A DNA stretch of 64,000 nt, taken from Hyphomonadaceae bacterium (lineage in GTDB: Bacteria; Pseudomonadota; Alphaproteobacteria; Caulobacterales; Aquidulcibacteraceae). Where the stretch lies: NCBI GenBank assembly GCA_016791425.1, contig JAEUMQ010000016.1, positions 310,001 through 374,000 on the forward strand, written 5' to 3'. Positions 6,407 through 13,778 of the stretch are shown one piece after another (the first letter of the stretch is position 1; every line of letters begins with the position of its first letter). The notes beneath the pieces were generated by a model that ran no database searches, was not told the DNA's origin, and saw nothing but the letters and a program-made list of their open reading frames with translations. A program made the translations under genes and the position numbers.

Positions 6407-8665
6407 ATGAAGTCCATCTACCGTTCGACCCTGCTTGCCGGCATGAGCGGCCTTTCGCTGCTGATCGGCGCCGCGGCGGTTCCCGCCTTCGCCCAAAGCA
6501 CGGCCGGCGACGAGGCAAGCGTCTCCAGCGAAGAGGTCGTCGTCACGGCCCGCCGGCGCGAGGAAAGCCTGCAGGACGTCCCGCTCTCCATCTCGGTCTT
6601 GAACGCCAGCACGCTCGATCAGTCCGGCGCGGAAAACATCACGGTCCTGCAGCAGGTTACGCCGAACGCCACCATCCAGGTCGCCCGCGGTTCGAACTCC
6701 ACGCTGATCGGCTTCATCCGCGGCGTCGGCCAGCAGGATCCGCTCTGGGGCTTCGAGCCCGGCGTCGGCCTCTACGTCGATGACGTCTACGTCGCCCGCC
6801 CGCAGGGCGCCGTGCTCGACATCTTCGACATCGAGCGCATCGAAGTGCTGCGCGGGCCGCAAGGCACGCTCTACGGCCGCAACACCATTGGCGGCGCCAT
6901 CAAGTACGTCACCCGGCGCCTCGACGCCGACGAGCCGCACCTCACCGCGCGCCTCAATCTCGGCGAGTATAACCAGACCGACCTCATCCTCACCGGCTCG
7001 CTTCCGCTTTCAGACACCCTCGTCGTCGGCGGCGCCGCAGCGGCCTATGTCCGCGACGGCTACGGGCAAAACCTCAACACCGGCGCCGAGCACTACAACA
7101 AGGACGTTCGCGCCTTCCGCGTCTCCGCCGAATGGACGCCCACGGACGATCTCTTCTTCCGGCTCTCCGCCGACAGCGTCGATGACACCTCGAACCCGAA
7201 GCACGGCTACCGCGTCGCCGGCAACGGCGCCGATCCGGTCTTCGCGCCGCTGGCCAATATCTACGACACCCGCGCCGGCTCCGGCGACTTCAATAATGTC
7301 GAGACCGACGGCGCCTCGCTGCTCGGCCAATGGCAGGCCAACGACGTCTGGACGTTCAAATCCATCACCGCCTACCGCACCGGCCAGACCGACGGCACGA
7401 TCGACTTCGACAACACGCCCGGCCCCGTGCTCGACATCCCGGCCTTCTACCGCGACCGCCAATTCTCGCAGGAATTCCAGGCGCTCTTCGCCTATGACCG
7501 CCTGCAGGGCGTCGCCGGCCTCTACTATCTCGACGCCAGCGCATCCGGCGCCTTCGATACCGTCCTCGGTCTCGGCGGCCCGCTGACGATCTTCACCAAG
7601 GGCAAGGTCACGACCGAATCGTACGCCGCGTTCTTCGACGTGAGCTACGATCTCACCGATGAGCTCGCCCTCTCGGTCGGCGCCCGCTGGACGCACGACG
7701 AGCGCACCGGCACGGTGAACCGCCAGAACTTCACCGGCGTGCGGAGCCCCTTCTTCGGCAACGCTGCCGCCGTGCCCGGCCTCGTCCGCTCCAACTACAC
7801 CAACTCCGCCACCTTCGAAGAAGTCACCCCGCGGGTCGCGCTCACCTACGAGCCCATCGACGCGCTGACGCTCTATGCCTCCTACGGCCGCGGCTACAAG
7901 TCCGGCGGCTTCGACATGCGCGGCGACGTCGTGCTGACGCCGAACACCGTGAACGGCTACGACCCCGAATTCGTCGATGCATACGAAGTGGGCTTCCACT
8001 CCAACTTCTTCGACGGCCGCGCCCGCATCTCCGGCGACGTGTTCTTCTCCGACTACAAGGACGTGCAGATCACCCGTCAGGAGCCGACCGTCACCGGCGC
8101 GGTGGCGAGCTTCGTCGATAACGCCGCCGCCGCCACCATCAAGGGCGCCGAGCTTGAGGGCACGGTCTTCCTGACCGACACTCTCAACTCGGTCTTCACC
8201 GTCGGCTATGTCGATACCAAGTTCGACGAGTACCTCTCCAACACGGTCGTCACTAATCCTGCGCCGCCGCCCGCAACGATTGTCGTGCCGGTCGATCTCT
8301 CGGCCCTCGCGGACATCCAGAACACGCCCGAATGGACCGCCTCGCTCACGTTCAATTACACGATCGATCTGGGCGAGAACGGCCGCTTCGTGTTCACGCC
8401 GCAGGCTTCGTACCGCGGCGCCGCGCGCCTCTTCGAGCTCGCCACGCCGCTGCTCGATCCCGATGCGTACACGCTCTACAACGCCTCGCTCACCTGGACC
8501 TCCGCCAGCGATCGCTTCCGCATCGGCTTGCACGGCCTCAATCTGAGCGACGAGGAATACGTTGTCGGCGGCTACAACTTCCCAGGCGCGCTCTTCGGCA
8601 ACTCGATCATCGCCTTCTGGGGCCCGCCGCGCACCGTCACCGGCAGCTTCCAGGTCCGCTTCTGA
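6407..8665 (+). CDS. TonB-dependent outer membrane receptor
   Basis: 752 residues. Signal peptide (cleavage near AFAQS), a short linker with a TonB-box-like EEVVVTARRREE, then the plug domain with the conserved FIRGVGQ and RGPQGTLYGRNTIGG motifs near residues 105 and 155. A 22-strand barrel fills the rest and ends in an aromatic C-terminal residue (SFQVRF), the usual signal for outer-membrane insertion. The family imports siderophores, cobalamin, sugars or plant-derived compounds using energy from TonB. The substrate is not identifiable. GAGGAG precedes the ATG. The divergent TetR and the following MFS gene suggest a regulated uptake unit. Confidence 0.92.
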   Translation: MKSIYRSTLLAGMSGLSLLIGAAAVPAFAQSTAGDEASVSSEEVVVTARRREESLQDVPLSISVLNASTLDQSGAENITVLQQVTPNATIQVARGSNSTLIGFIRGVGQQDPLWGFEPGVGLYVDDVYVARPQGAVLDIFDIERIEVLRGPQGTLYGRNTIGGAIKYVTRRLDADEPHLTARLNLGEYNQTDLILTGSLPLSDTLVVGGAAAAYVRDGYGQNLNTGAEHYNKDVRAFRVSAEWTPTDDLFFRLSADSVDDTSNPKHGYRVAGNGADPVFAPLANIYDTRAGSGDFNNVETDGASLLGQWQANDVWTFKSITAYRTGQTDGTIDFDNTPGPVLDIPAFYRDRQFSQEFQALFAYDRLQGVAGLYYLDASASGAFDTVLGLGGPLTIFTKGKVTTESYAAFFDVSYDLTDELALSVGARWTHDERTGTVNRQNFTGVRSPFFGNAAAVPGLVRSNYTNSATFEEVTPRVALTYEPIDALTLYASYGRGYKSGGFDMRGDVVLTPNTVNGYDPEFVDAYEVGFHSNFFDGRARISGDVFFSDYKDVQITRQEPTVTGAVASFVDNAAAATIKGAELEGTVFLTDTLNSVFTVGYVDTKFDEYLSNTVVTNPAPPPATIVVPVDLSALADIQNTPEWTASLTFNYTIDLGENGRFVFTPQASYRGAARLFELATPLLDPDAYTLYNASLTWTSASDRFRIGLHGLNLSDEEYVVGGYNFPGALFGNSIIAFWGPPRTVTGSFQVRF

Positions 8666-8671
8666 TCCGCT

Positions 8672-8798
8672 CCCCGGCCGAGCCCCCGGACTTGATCCGG
8701 GGGCGAGAGCCGGGGCCCAGCGCCCAGCGTGCCTCCGACGCCTCGGCGCCTGCTGTCGCCTTGGCCCCCAGATCGCCGCTGGCGTCCGGGGAACGACC
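8672..8798. repeat. intergenic palindromic repeat
   Basis: The 172-bp gap after the TonB receptor contains a perfect 8-bp stem, CCCCCGGA (8683-8690) and TCCGGGGG (8696-8703), around CTTGA. It is followed by GAGCCGGGGCCCAGCG and ends with CGCTGGCGTCCGGGG. This is a familiar dispersed repeat of alphaproteobacterial intergenic regions. The stem may terminate the receptor transcript. Confidence 0.6.
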
Positions 8799-8837
8799 TA
8801 ACCGGTCCGCGCACGGACCTAACATCGGCGGCCTTTC

Positions 8838-10097
8838 ATGAGCGAAGCGAAAGCCCCCAGCCGCTTCACGGTGCTGGCGCTCCTCTTCGTCGTCTACACG
8901 TTCAATTTCATCGATCGTCAGATCGTCGGCATCCTCGCCACGCCGATCAAGGCCGACCTCGGTCTCACCGACACCCAGCTCGGCCTGCTCGGCGGCTTCG
9001 CCTTCGCGATCTTCTACACTTCCCTCGGCGTGCCGATCGCCTGGCTTGCGGACCGCTGGAGCCGCACTTGGGTGATGACCATCGCGCTCGCGGTCTGGAG
9101 CGGCTGCACCGCGCTCTGCGGCCTTGCCGGCAATTACCTGCAGCTCTTTCTCGGCCGCGTCGGCGTCGGGGTCGGTGAAGCCGGCGGCGTCGCGCCCGCC
9201 TATTCCCTGATCTCGGACTATTTCCCGCCGCGCGAACGCGCCCGCGCGCTGGCCATCTATTCGCTCGGCATTCCCGTCGGCAGCGCCGCCGGCATCGCCC
9301 TCGGCGGACTTGTCGCAAGCCTCGTCGATTGGCGCGCCGCCTTCATCGCCGTCGGCCTCGCGGGCGTTCTTGTGGCGCCCGTCTTTCGCTTTCTCGTGCG
9401 CGAGCCGCGGCGCGGCCAGCTGGACGCCAGCCCGACCGAGGCCGCCGCGCCCATCTCGTTGTCGAGCATCATCCGCATGCTGACGGCGAAGCCGTCCTTC
9501 TGGCTCGTCTCGCTCGGCGCGGCGTCATCCTCGATCATGAGCTACGGGGCCTTCTTCTGGCTGCCGAGCTTCCTCGTCCGCTCCTACGATCTCTCGCTCC
9601 GCGAAGCCTCGCTCTTCTACGCCGCGATCCTGCTCATCGGCGGCGTGCTCGGCGTCTGGCTAGGCGGCTTGCTCGCCGACAAGCTCGGCGCCCGCAACCG
9701 CGCCGCCTTCGCCGCCGTCCCCGCGATCGGCTTCGCCATCGCCGCGCCGTGCTATGCGCTGGCGCTCCTCTCGCCCTCGCCGATCGCCGCCTTCTTCCTC
9801 TTGCTTCTGCCGACCGCGTTCGGCCTCGCCTGGCTCGGCCCCGTCATCGCCGCCGTGCAGCACCTGGCGCCGGCGCAGGCGCGCTCCACGGCCTCCGCGC
9901 TCTTTCTCTTCATCAATAACCTGATCGGCCTCGGCCTAGGCTCCACGCTCATCGGCCTCATCTCCGACGAGCTCACGGCGCGCTTCGCCGAAGAGTCGCT
10001 GCGCTATTCCATCCTCGCCGGCGCCGGTTTCTACGTGATCGCCGCGATCCTTCTCGCCCTCGCCGCCGGCTTCCTCCCCCGCGACTGGCAGGACTGA
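8838..10097 (+). CDS. MFS transporter (spinster-type)
   Basis: 419 residues with about twelve hydrophobic segments. The cytoplasmic loop between helices 2 and 3 reads GVPIAWLADRWSRTWVM, the MFS motif A (GxxxDRxxRR-like). The helix 4 region RVGVGVGEAGGVAPAYSLISDYFPPRERARAL is typical of the spinster-like branch, which in proteobacteria often sits next to TonB receptors and carries organic acids or unknown catabolites. It probably moves the receptor's substrate across the inner membrane; that link rests only on position. It ends 14 bp from the convergent SDR gene. Confidence 0.88.
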   Translation: MSEAKAPSRFTVLALLFVVYTFNFIDRQIVGILATPIKADLGLTDTQLGLLGGFAFAIFYTSLGVPIAWLADRWSRTWVMTIALAVWSGCTALCGLAGNYLQLFLGRVGVGVGEAGGVAPAYSLISDYFPPRERARALAIYSLGIPVGSAAGIALGGLVASLVDWRAAFIAVGLAGVLVAPVFRFLVREPRRGQLDASPTEAAAPISLSSIIRMLTAKPSFWLVSLGAASSSIMSYGAFFWLPSFLVRSYDLSLREASLFYAAILLIGGVLGVWLGGLLADKLGARNRAAFAAVPAIGFAIAAPCYALALLSPSPIAAFFLLLLPTAFGLAWLGPVIAAVQHLAPAQARSTASALFLFINNLIGLGLGSTLIGLISDELTARFAEESLRYSILAGAGFYVIAAILLALAAGFLPRDWQD

Positions 10098-10111
10098 GGT
10101 AACGCCGCGAC

Positions 10112-10894
10112 TTAGCGAGGCGCCATCCGGATCGCCCCATCGAGGCGCACGTGCTCGCCGTTGAAGTAGCCGTTCGTGATCATCTCCAGCGCCAGCGACG
10201 CATATTCCGCAGGCTGGCCAAGCCGCTTCGGAAACGGCACCGACGCGCCGAGGCTATCCTGCACGTTCTGCGGCAGCGACGCGAGCAGCGGCGTGTGGAA
10301 GATCCCCGGCAGGATCGTGTTCACCCGGATGCCCTCGCTGGAAAGATCGCGCGCGATCGGCAGCGTCATCCCCACCACGCCGCCCTTCGAGGCCGCATAC
10401 GCCGCCTGTCCGATCTGCCCGTCCTTCGCCGCCACCGACGCGGTCATGATCATCGCGCCGCGATCGCCGTCCGCCAGCGGCTCGAGCGTCATCATCCCCG
10501 CCGCCGAATGCGCCACGCAGCGGAACGTGCCGATGAGATTGATCGAAAGCGTGCGCTCGAACACATCGAGCGGATGATGTTTCACCGCGCCGGTTTGCTT
10601 GTCGCGGCTCGCGGTCTTGATCGCGGGGCCGACGCCCGCGCAATTGATTAGGATCCGCTCCTGGCCTTGCGCGGCGCGCGCCTTCGCAAAGCCCTGCGCG
10701 ACGCTCTCCTCGTTGGCGACGTCCACCTTCACGAAGGTCGCGCCAAGCTCCTTCGCCAGCGCTTCGCCCTTCTCCGCGTTGAGGTCGAAAATCGCGACTT
10801 TGACGCCTGCCTGACGCAGGCGCTCCACGCACGCGAGCCCGAGGCCCGATGCGCCGCCCGTCACCACCGCGGCAATCGAGGAATCCAGTTTCAT
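10112..10894 (-). CDS. SDR family dehydrogenase (3-hydroxyacyl-CoA dehydrogenase type 2-like)
   Basis: 260 residues. Classical short-chain dehydrogenase: NAD(P) motif TGGASGLG near residue 12, NCAG near 86, and the catalytic YAASKGG (YxxxK). An Asp at the end of the second strand (FDLNAEK) favours NAD over NADP. The insertion AVKHHPLDVFERTLSINLIGTF and the ending RLDGAIRMAPR resemble the HSD17B10/3-hydroxyacyl-CoA dehydrogenase type 2 group, which oxidises short 3-hydroxyacyl-CoA esters. It begins 8 bp after the ion-channel gene on the same strand, so the two may be co-transcribed. Confidence 0.85.
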   Translation of the reverse strand: MKLDSSIAAVVTGGASGLGLACVERLRQAGVKVAIFDLNAEKGEALAKELGATFVKVDVANEESVAQGFAKARAAQGQERILINCAGVGPAIKTASRDKQTGAVKHHPLDVFERTLSINLIGTFRCVAHSAAGMMTLEPLADGDRGAMIMTASVAAKDGQIGQAAYAASKGGVVGMTLPIARDLSSEGIRVNTILPGIFHTPLLASLPQNVQDSLGASVPFPKRLGQPAEYASLALEMITNGYFNGEHVRLDGAIRMAPR

Positions 10895-10902
10895 GGTGTC
10901 TC

Positions 10903-11808
10903 CTATTGGGTCGGTCCGCCGGAATCGGTGCGCAGCGCCGCGATTTCGGCCCGCAGCGCCACGATCTCGGAAAGGATGCGGCGCTGCACGATCTCGGCGT
11001 CTTCCTGCGAGATGTGCACTTCGTGAACGCCTTCCTGCACTTCGTCCATCTCCGCCTTGATCTCCTCGCGCGGCGCTTCCTGCACCGCTTCCACGATCAC
11101 GCCGATGAAGAGGTTGAGCACCGCGAACGCGCCGATGATCGTGAACGTCATGATGAACGCCCACGCCCATGGATACTTTGGCTGCAGCCGTGCGATCGTG
11201 TCGCCCCAGCCGTCGAACTGCGTGAGCTGGAAGAGCGTCAGCGCCGACTGGCCGAGGTCGTGGAAGCCGTCTTCGCCGCGGAAGAGCGTGGTCGCCATCA
11301 CCGCGCCGATATAGAAGACCACGATCAGGATCGCGAAGGTGGCGAGGATGCCGGGCATGGCGCCGAACAGCGCCTCCACCACGCGCCGCATCTGCGGCAC
11401 GGCGCTGATCAGCCGGAAGACGCGGACCACGCGTAGCGTCCGCAACGCCGAGATCGCCGGATTGACCGCGACATAGCAGATCCCGACGACGATGACGTCG
11501 AAGATGTTCCAGCCGTTCCTGAAATACCGCCGCGGTCCCTGCGCGAGGAATTCCAGAATGAGCTCGACCGTGAATACCCCAAGGAAGACCGTGTCGGCCT
11601 CCTCGATGTACATGTGCCAGGGATTGTTCTCGCCGAAATGCGCATCGATCCCGAGCGCGGCCGCGTTCGCGACGATGCAGAGCAGGATGAAGACCTGAAA
11701 GACGCTGCTCTCGGTCAGCCACGCGATCCAGCGGATCCCGCCCCGCCTCTCAACCTTCGCGCGCTGTTGGCCGGCCGCCGGCGCGGCGTTCGCCTTTGCG
11801 TTCCCCAT
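10903..11808 (-). CDS. voltage-gated cation channel (NaChBac-type), Ca-like selectivity filter
   Basis: 301 residues, the size of single-repeat prokaryotic voltage-gated channels. S1-S3 precede an S4 helix with arginines every third residue (R123, R126, R129, R132 in SALRTLRVVRVFRLIS). The pore follows, with S5 (ILATFAILIVVFYIGAV), pore helix and filter, then S6 (TIIGAFAVLNLFIGVIVEAV). The filter, aligned to NaChBac TLESWAS, reads QFDGWGD (197-203). The C-terminus (EIVQRRILSEIVALRAEIAAL) is a coiled coil for tetramer assembly, as in NaChBac. It conducts cations across the inner membrane; ion preference is discussed as a finding. It is upstream of the SDR gene on the same strand. Confidence 0.9.
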   Translation of the reverse strand: MGNAKANAAPAAGQQRAKVERRGGIRWIAWLTESSVFQVFILLCIVANAAALGIDAHFGENNPWHMYIEEADTVFLGVFTVELILEFLAQGPRRYFRNGWNIFDVIVVGICYVAVNPAISALRTLRVVRVFRLISAVPQMRRVVEALFGAMPGILATFAILIVVFYIGAVMATTLFRGEDGFHDLGQSALTLFQLTQFDGWGDTIARLQPKYPWAWAFIMTFTIIGAFAVLNLFIGVIVEAVQEAPREEIKAEMDEVQEGVHEVHISQEDAEIVQRRILSEIVALRAEIAALRTDSGGPTQ

Positions 11809-11868
11809 GATCGTCGCCCTCTATCCCGGGGCGCGACTCTTAGAGAATTCTCGCGGCGAAAGGAACGT

Positions 11869-12522
11869 TCAGGACGCCGCGTGAGCAGCCCGGCCGCTAT
11901 CGGCCACGCGCACGTCGCCGGTCTCGCCCGGCAGGATGAAGCCGCGGACCTGGTAGGTGCGCCCGCCCCAATGCCCGCCCGGCACGTGCCAGACCTGGAT
12001 CGCGCTCCAGTCCCCGCGCGGCGAGACGTCCCGCACCGGAACCCCGCGCGTGATCTCGCCCTTGTTCAGCCAATTGGCGTGATCGACCAGGATGACGCGG
12101 TCCGAGATGACTTCCCGCACGACGCCCACATGACCGCGATTGGCGTCCTGGTAGCCGCGCATCACGATCACGGCCCCGTCCTGCGGCTCGTAATCGATCT
12201 CGTAGCGGTTTTGCCTCTGCGCCTGCCCCCACCAGGTGCCGGCGTCGCCATAGATTTCCACGCCGGCCTCGCGGCGGGCGAAGGGGACGCATTGCAGCCG
12301 CGCCTGCCGGTTCAGCGAGGGCCGGGGTTCATAGATGATTTCGGGAGCCCTGAACCCACTCGGCGCCGACGCCGCATAGCGCGACGGCTCCGACATGCGG
12401 TCAGGGGAACGCTCCGAGGCGCCCGACGGATCAATCGACAACGGGGTCAGCGCATGCGCCGTTCCGCCCGAGGCGACGACCGCGATGGCGCTCGCCGCGA
12501 TAAACATCGCACGTTTCGTCAT
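11869..12522 (-). CDS. secreted CHAP-domain protein (tandem paralogue 1)
   Basis: 217 residues from ATG 12522, where a signal peptide begins (MTKRAMFIAASAIAVVASGG..., cleavage near AHA). The CHAP (NlpC/P60-like amidase/peptidase) core shows the nucleophile in LQCVPFARREAG, then DGAVIVMRGY, the catalytic His in NRGHVGVV and VDHANW. CHAP enzymes cleave peptidoglycan amide or peptide bonds; some members are inactive or act on other amides. A closely similar gene in the same orientation lies 199 bp upstream (12722-13258). The gap between them holds dyads but no gene. Confidence 0.82.
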   Translation of the reverse strand: MTKRAMFIAASAIAVVASGGTAHALTPLSIDPSGASERSPDRMSEPSRYAASAPSGFRAPEIIYEPRPSLNRQARLQCVPFARREAGVEIYGDAGTWWGQAQRQNRYEIDYEPQDGAVIVMRGYQDANRGHVGVVREVISDRVILVDHANWLNKGEITRGVPVRDVSPRGDWSAIQVWHVPGGHWGGRTYQVRGFILPGETGDVRVADSGRAAHAAS

Positions 12523-12698
12523 AGTCGTCCAAAAGGTTTCTGCGCTCGTCGGACTAGAAAGCGTCTTTACCCTTAAGAAAGCCCTAAAACGGAACGCCGA
12601 AACGGCGCCAAACCGAAACAAATCATGGTTAATGCCCCGATTTAACCTTAAGGTTTCTTCAGGGTCGTAAATAAAGCGGCTCTTTCGGTCCCGAATAT

Positions 12699-12720
12699 GG
12701 TTAACGCGCGCCCGTTAACC
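12699..12720. terminator. dyad immediately after the second CHAP gene
   Basis: A perfect 7-8-7 inverted repeat, GGTTAAC (12699-12705) and GTTAACC (12714-12720), lies 1 bp past the stop of the upstream CHAP gene. It may terminate that transcript or be a protein site; no U-run is seen in the direction of transcription. A similar GGTTAA/TTAACC pair (12627-12632, 12642-12647) lies nearer the next gene. Confidence 0.4.
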
Positions 12721-12721
12721 T

Positions 12722-13258
12722 TTAGGCCGACGGCCCCGGCAAGATGAAGCCTTCGGCCTCGTACGTGCGCACGCCGAGGCTTCCCGAGGGGATGTGCCAG
12801 ACCCGCACCTGCCGCCAATCGCCGTCCGGCGAGACATCGACCACCGGCACGCGGACGCTGATCTCGCCCTGGTTCAGCCAATTGGCCTGATCGACCAGGA
12901 TCTCCCGCTCCGAAAGGATCGCCGTCACCACCGCCAGATGCCCCCGGTTGGGGTCGTTATATCCCCGCAGCACCAGCACCGCCCCGATCTCCGGCCGGCT
13001 CGACCGGGCGTAAAGCCCCTCCGCCTGCCCCCACCAGGTATGGGCGTCCCCTTGCAGCCAGATGCCCGACAGCGCCCGCGCATAGGGCACGCATTGCAGG
13101 AACCGGTCGCCGGGCAGGATCGCCGGTCCCTGTCCGGGATAGGCGTGCGGCGACCGCGGCGCCGGCGAGGGCGCGGCCGAATACATCGTCGGCGCGCAGG
13201 CGGCCAGACCCGCAAGCATCGCCGCCGCCGAAGTCGCTCTCAGGAAAAAGCGAGCCAT
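12722..13258 (-). CDS. CHAP-domain lipoprotein (tandem paralogue 2)
   Basis: 178 residues. The signal sequence ends in a lipobox (MLAGLAAC, Cys21), so this copy is membrane-anchored, whereas its neighbour is secreted. The CHAP core parallels the neighbour nearly residue for residue: LQCVPYARALSG with the nucleophile, IGAVLVLRGY, NRGHLAVV with the His, then VDQANW. The third position of the neighbour's VDHANW is changed to Gln here. Predicted peptidoglycan amidase/peptidase in the periplasm. A recent duplication followed by a change of location is the simplest reading. Confidence 0.82.
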   Translation of the reverse strand: MARFFLRATSAAAMLAGLAACAPTMYSAAPSPAPRSPHAYPGQGPAILPGDRFLQCVPYARALSGIWLQGDAHTWWGQAEGLYARSSRPEIGAVLVLRGYNDPNRGHLAVVTAILSEREILVDQANWLNQGEISVRVPVVDVSPDGDWRQVRVWHIPSGSLGVRTYEAEGFILPGPSA

Positions 13259-13325
13259 GACAAGGCTTCATGCCCGCAAACCAGCAAACGCGCGATGAAC
13301 GAAGGCAGTAAAGCCAGCGCCAGCC

Positions 13326-13694
13326 TCAGGCCCGCGCGAAATCCTCGAACCCCGACCTCTTGGCCGTCATCGTCTTGGCCGGGCCTGCCGCGAACTTCGC
13401 TGCCTCCGGCACGGGCCGCGCCGCAACGACGGTCGATTTCACCAACCCGGCCTTGCGCGGCTTCTCCGCCACAGCGACCCGCCTCACCGGCGCGACGAAG
13501 GAAATCTCCTTCGCCGGCTGCGCGCTACGGACTGTCGGCGTCGGCGCTGGAGCAGGCGCGGGCTCGATCGCGACGCGCACGCTCGTCGCGCCGCGCAGGA
13601 TCGGCCCGGTCGATGAAGCGGCGGAGAAATCGCCCATCAGATTGAGAACGAACGCAAACGCCATGAGCGCCAGCGCCGTCAGCAGCACCCGCAT
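13326..13694 (-). CDS. hypothetical protein, N-terminal membrane anchor
   Basis: 122 residues from ATG 13694 (MRVLLTALALMAFAFVLNL), the start that gives one clean N-terminal hydrophobic segment. The rest is low-complexity: Pro/Ala runs (EPAPAPAPTPTV), many Lys/Arg and Val, no cysteine. It looks like a single-pass anchored periplasmic tail. I recognise no family. It lies 84 bp downstream of the large metH gene on the same strand and could be the last gene of that transcript, but nothing ties it to methionine synthesis. Confidence 0.5.
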   Translation of the reverse strand: MRVLLTALALMAFAFVLNLMGDFSAASSTGPILRGATSVRVAIEPAPAPAPTPTVRSAQPAKEISFVAPVRRVAVAEKPRKAGLVKSTVVAARPVPEAAKFAAGPAKTMTAKRSGFEDFARA

Positions 13695-13778
13695 GCGCGC
13701 TACATAAAGTGAGTCGCGCGCGCTTGCGCACGTCCACCCAAAACGCAAGCGCAATTCCGCGCTGCTGAGTCCGAAATG

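Noticed and set aside
8683-8703. Palindrome considered as a TetR or MFS operator
   Set aside because: The same sequence is a dispersed intergenic repeat in alphaproteobacteria, and it lies just after a stop codon.
10112-11722. Long minus-strand frame extending the SDR upstream over the channel gene
   Set aside because: The upstream part is an out-of-frame shadow of the ion channel; the SDR starts at 10894.
12627-12720. GTTAA/TTAAC pairs resembling CtrA cell-cycle boxes between the CHAP genes
   Set aside because: The TTAA spacings are 9 and 10 bp, not the 7 bp of the CtrA consensus TTAA-N7-TTAA; kept only as dyads.
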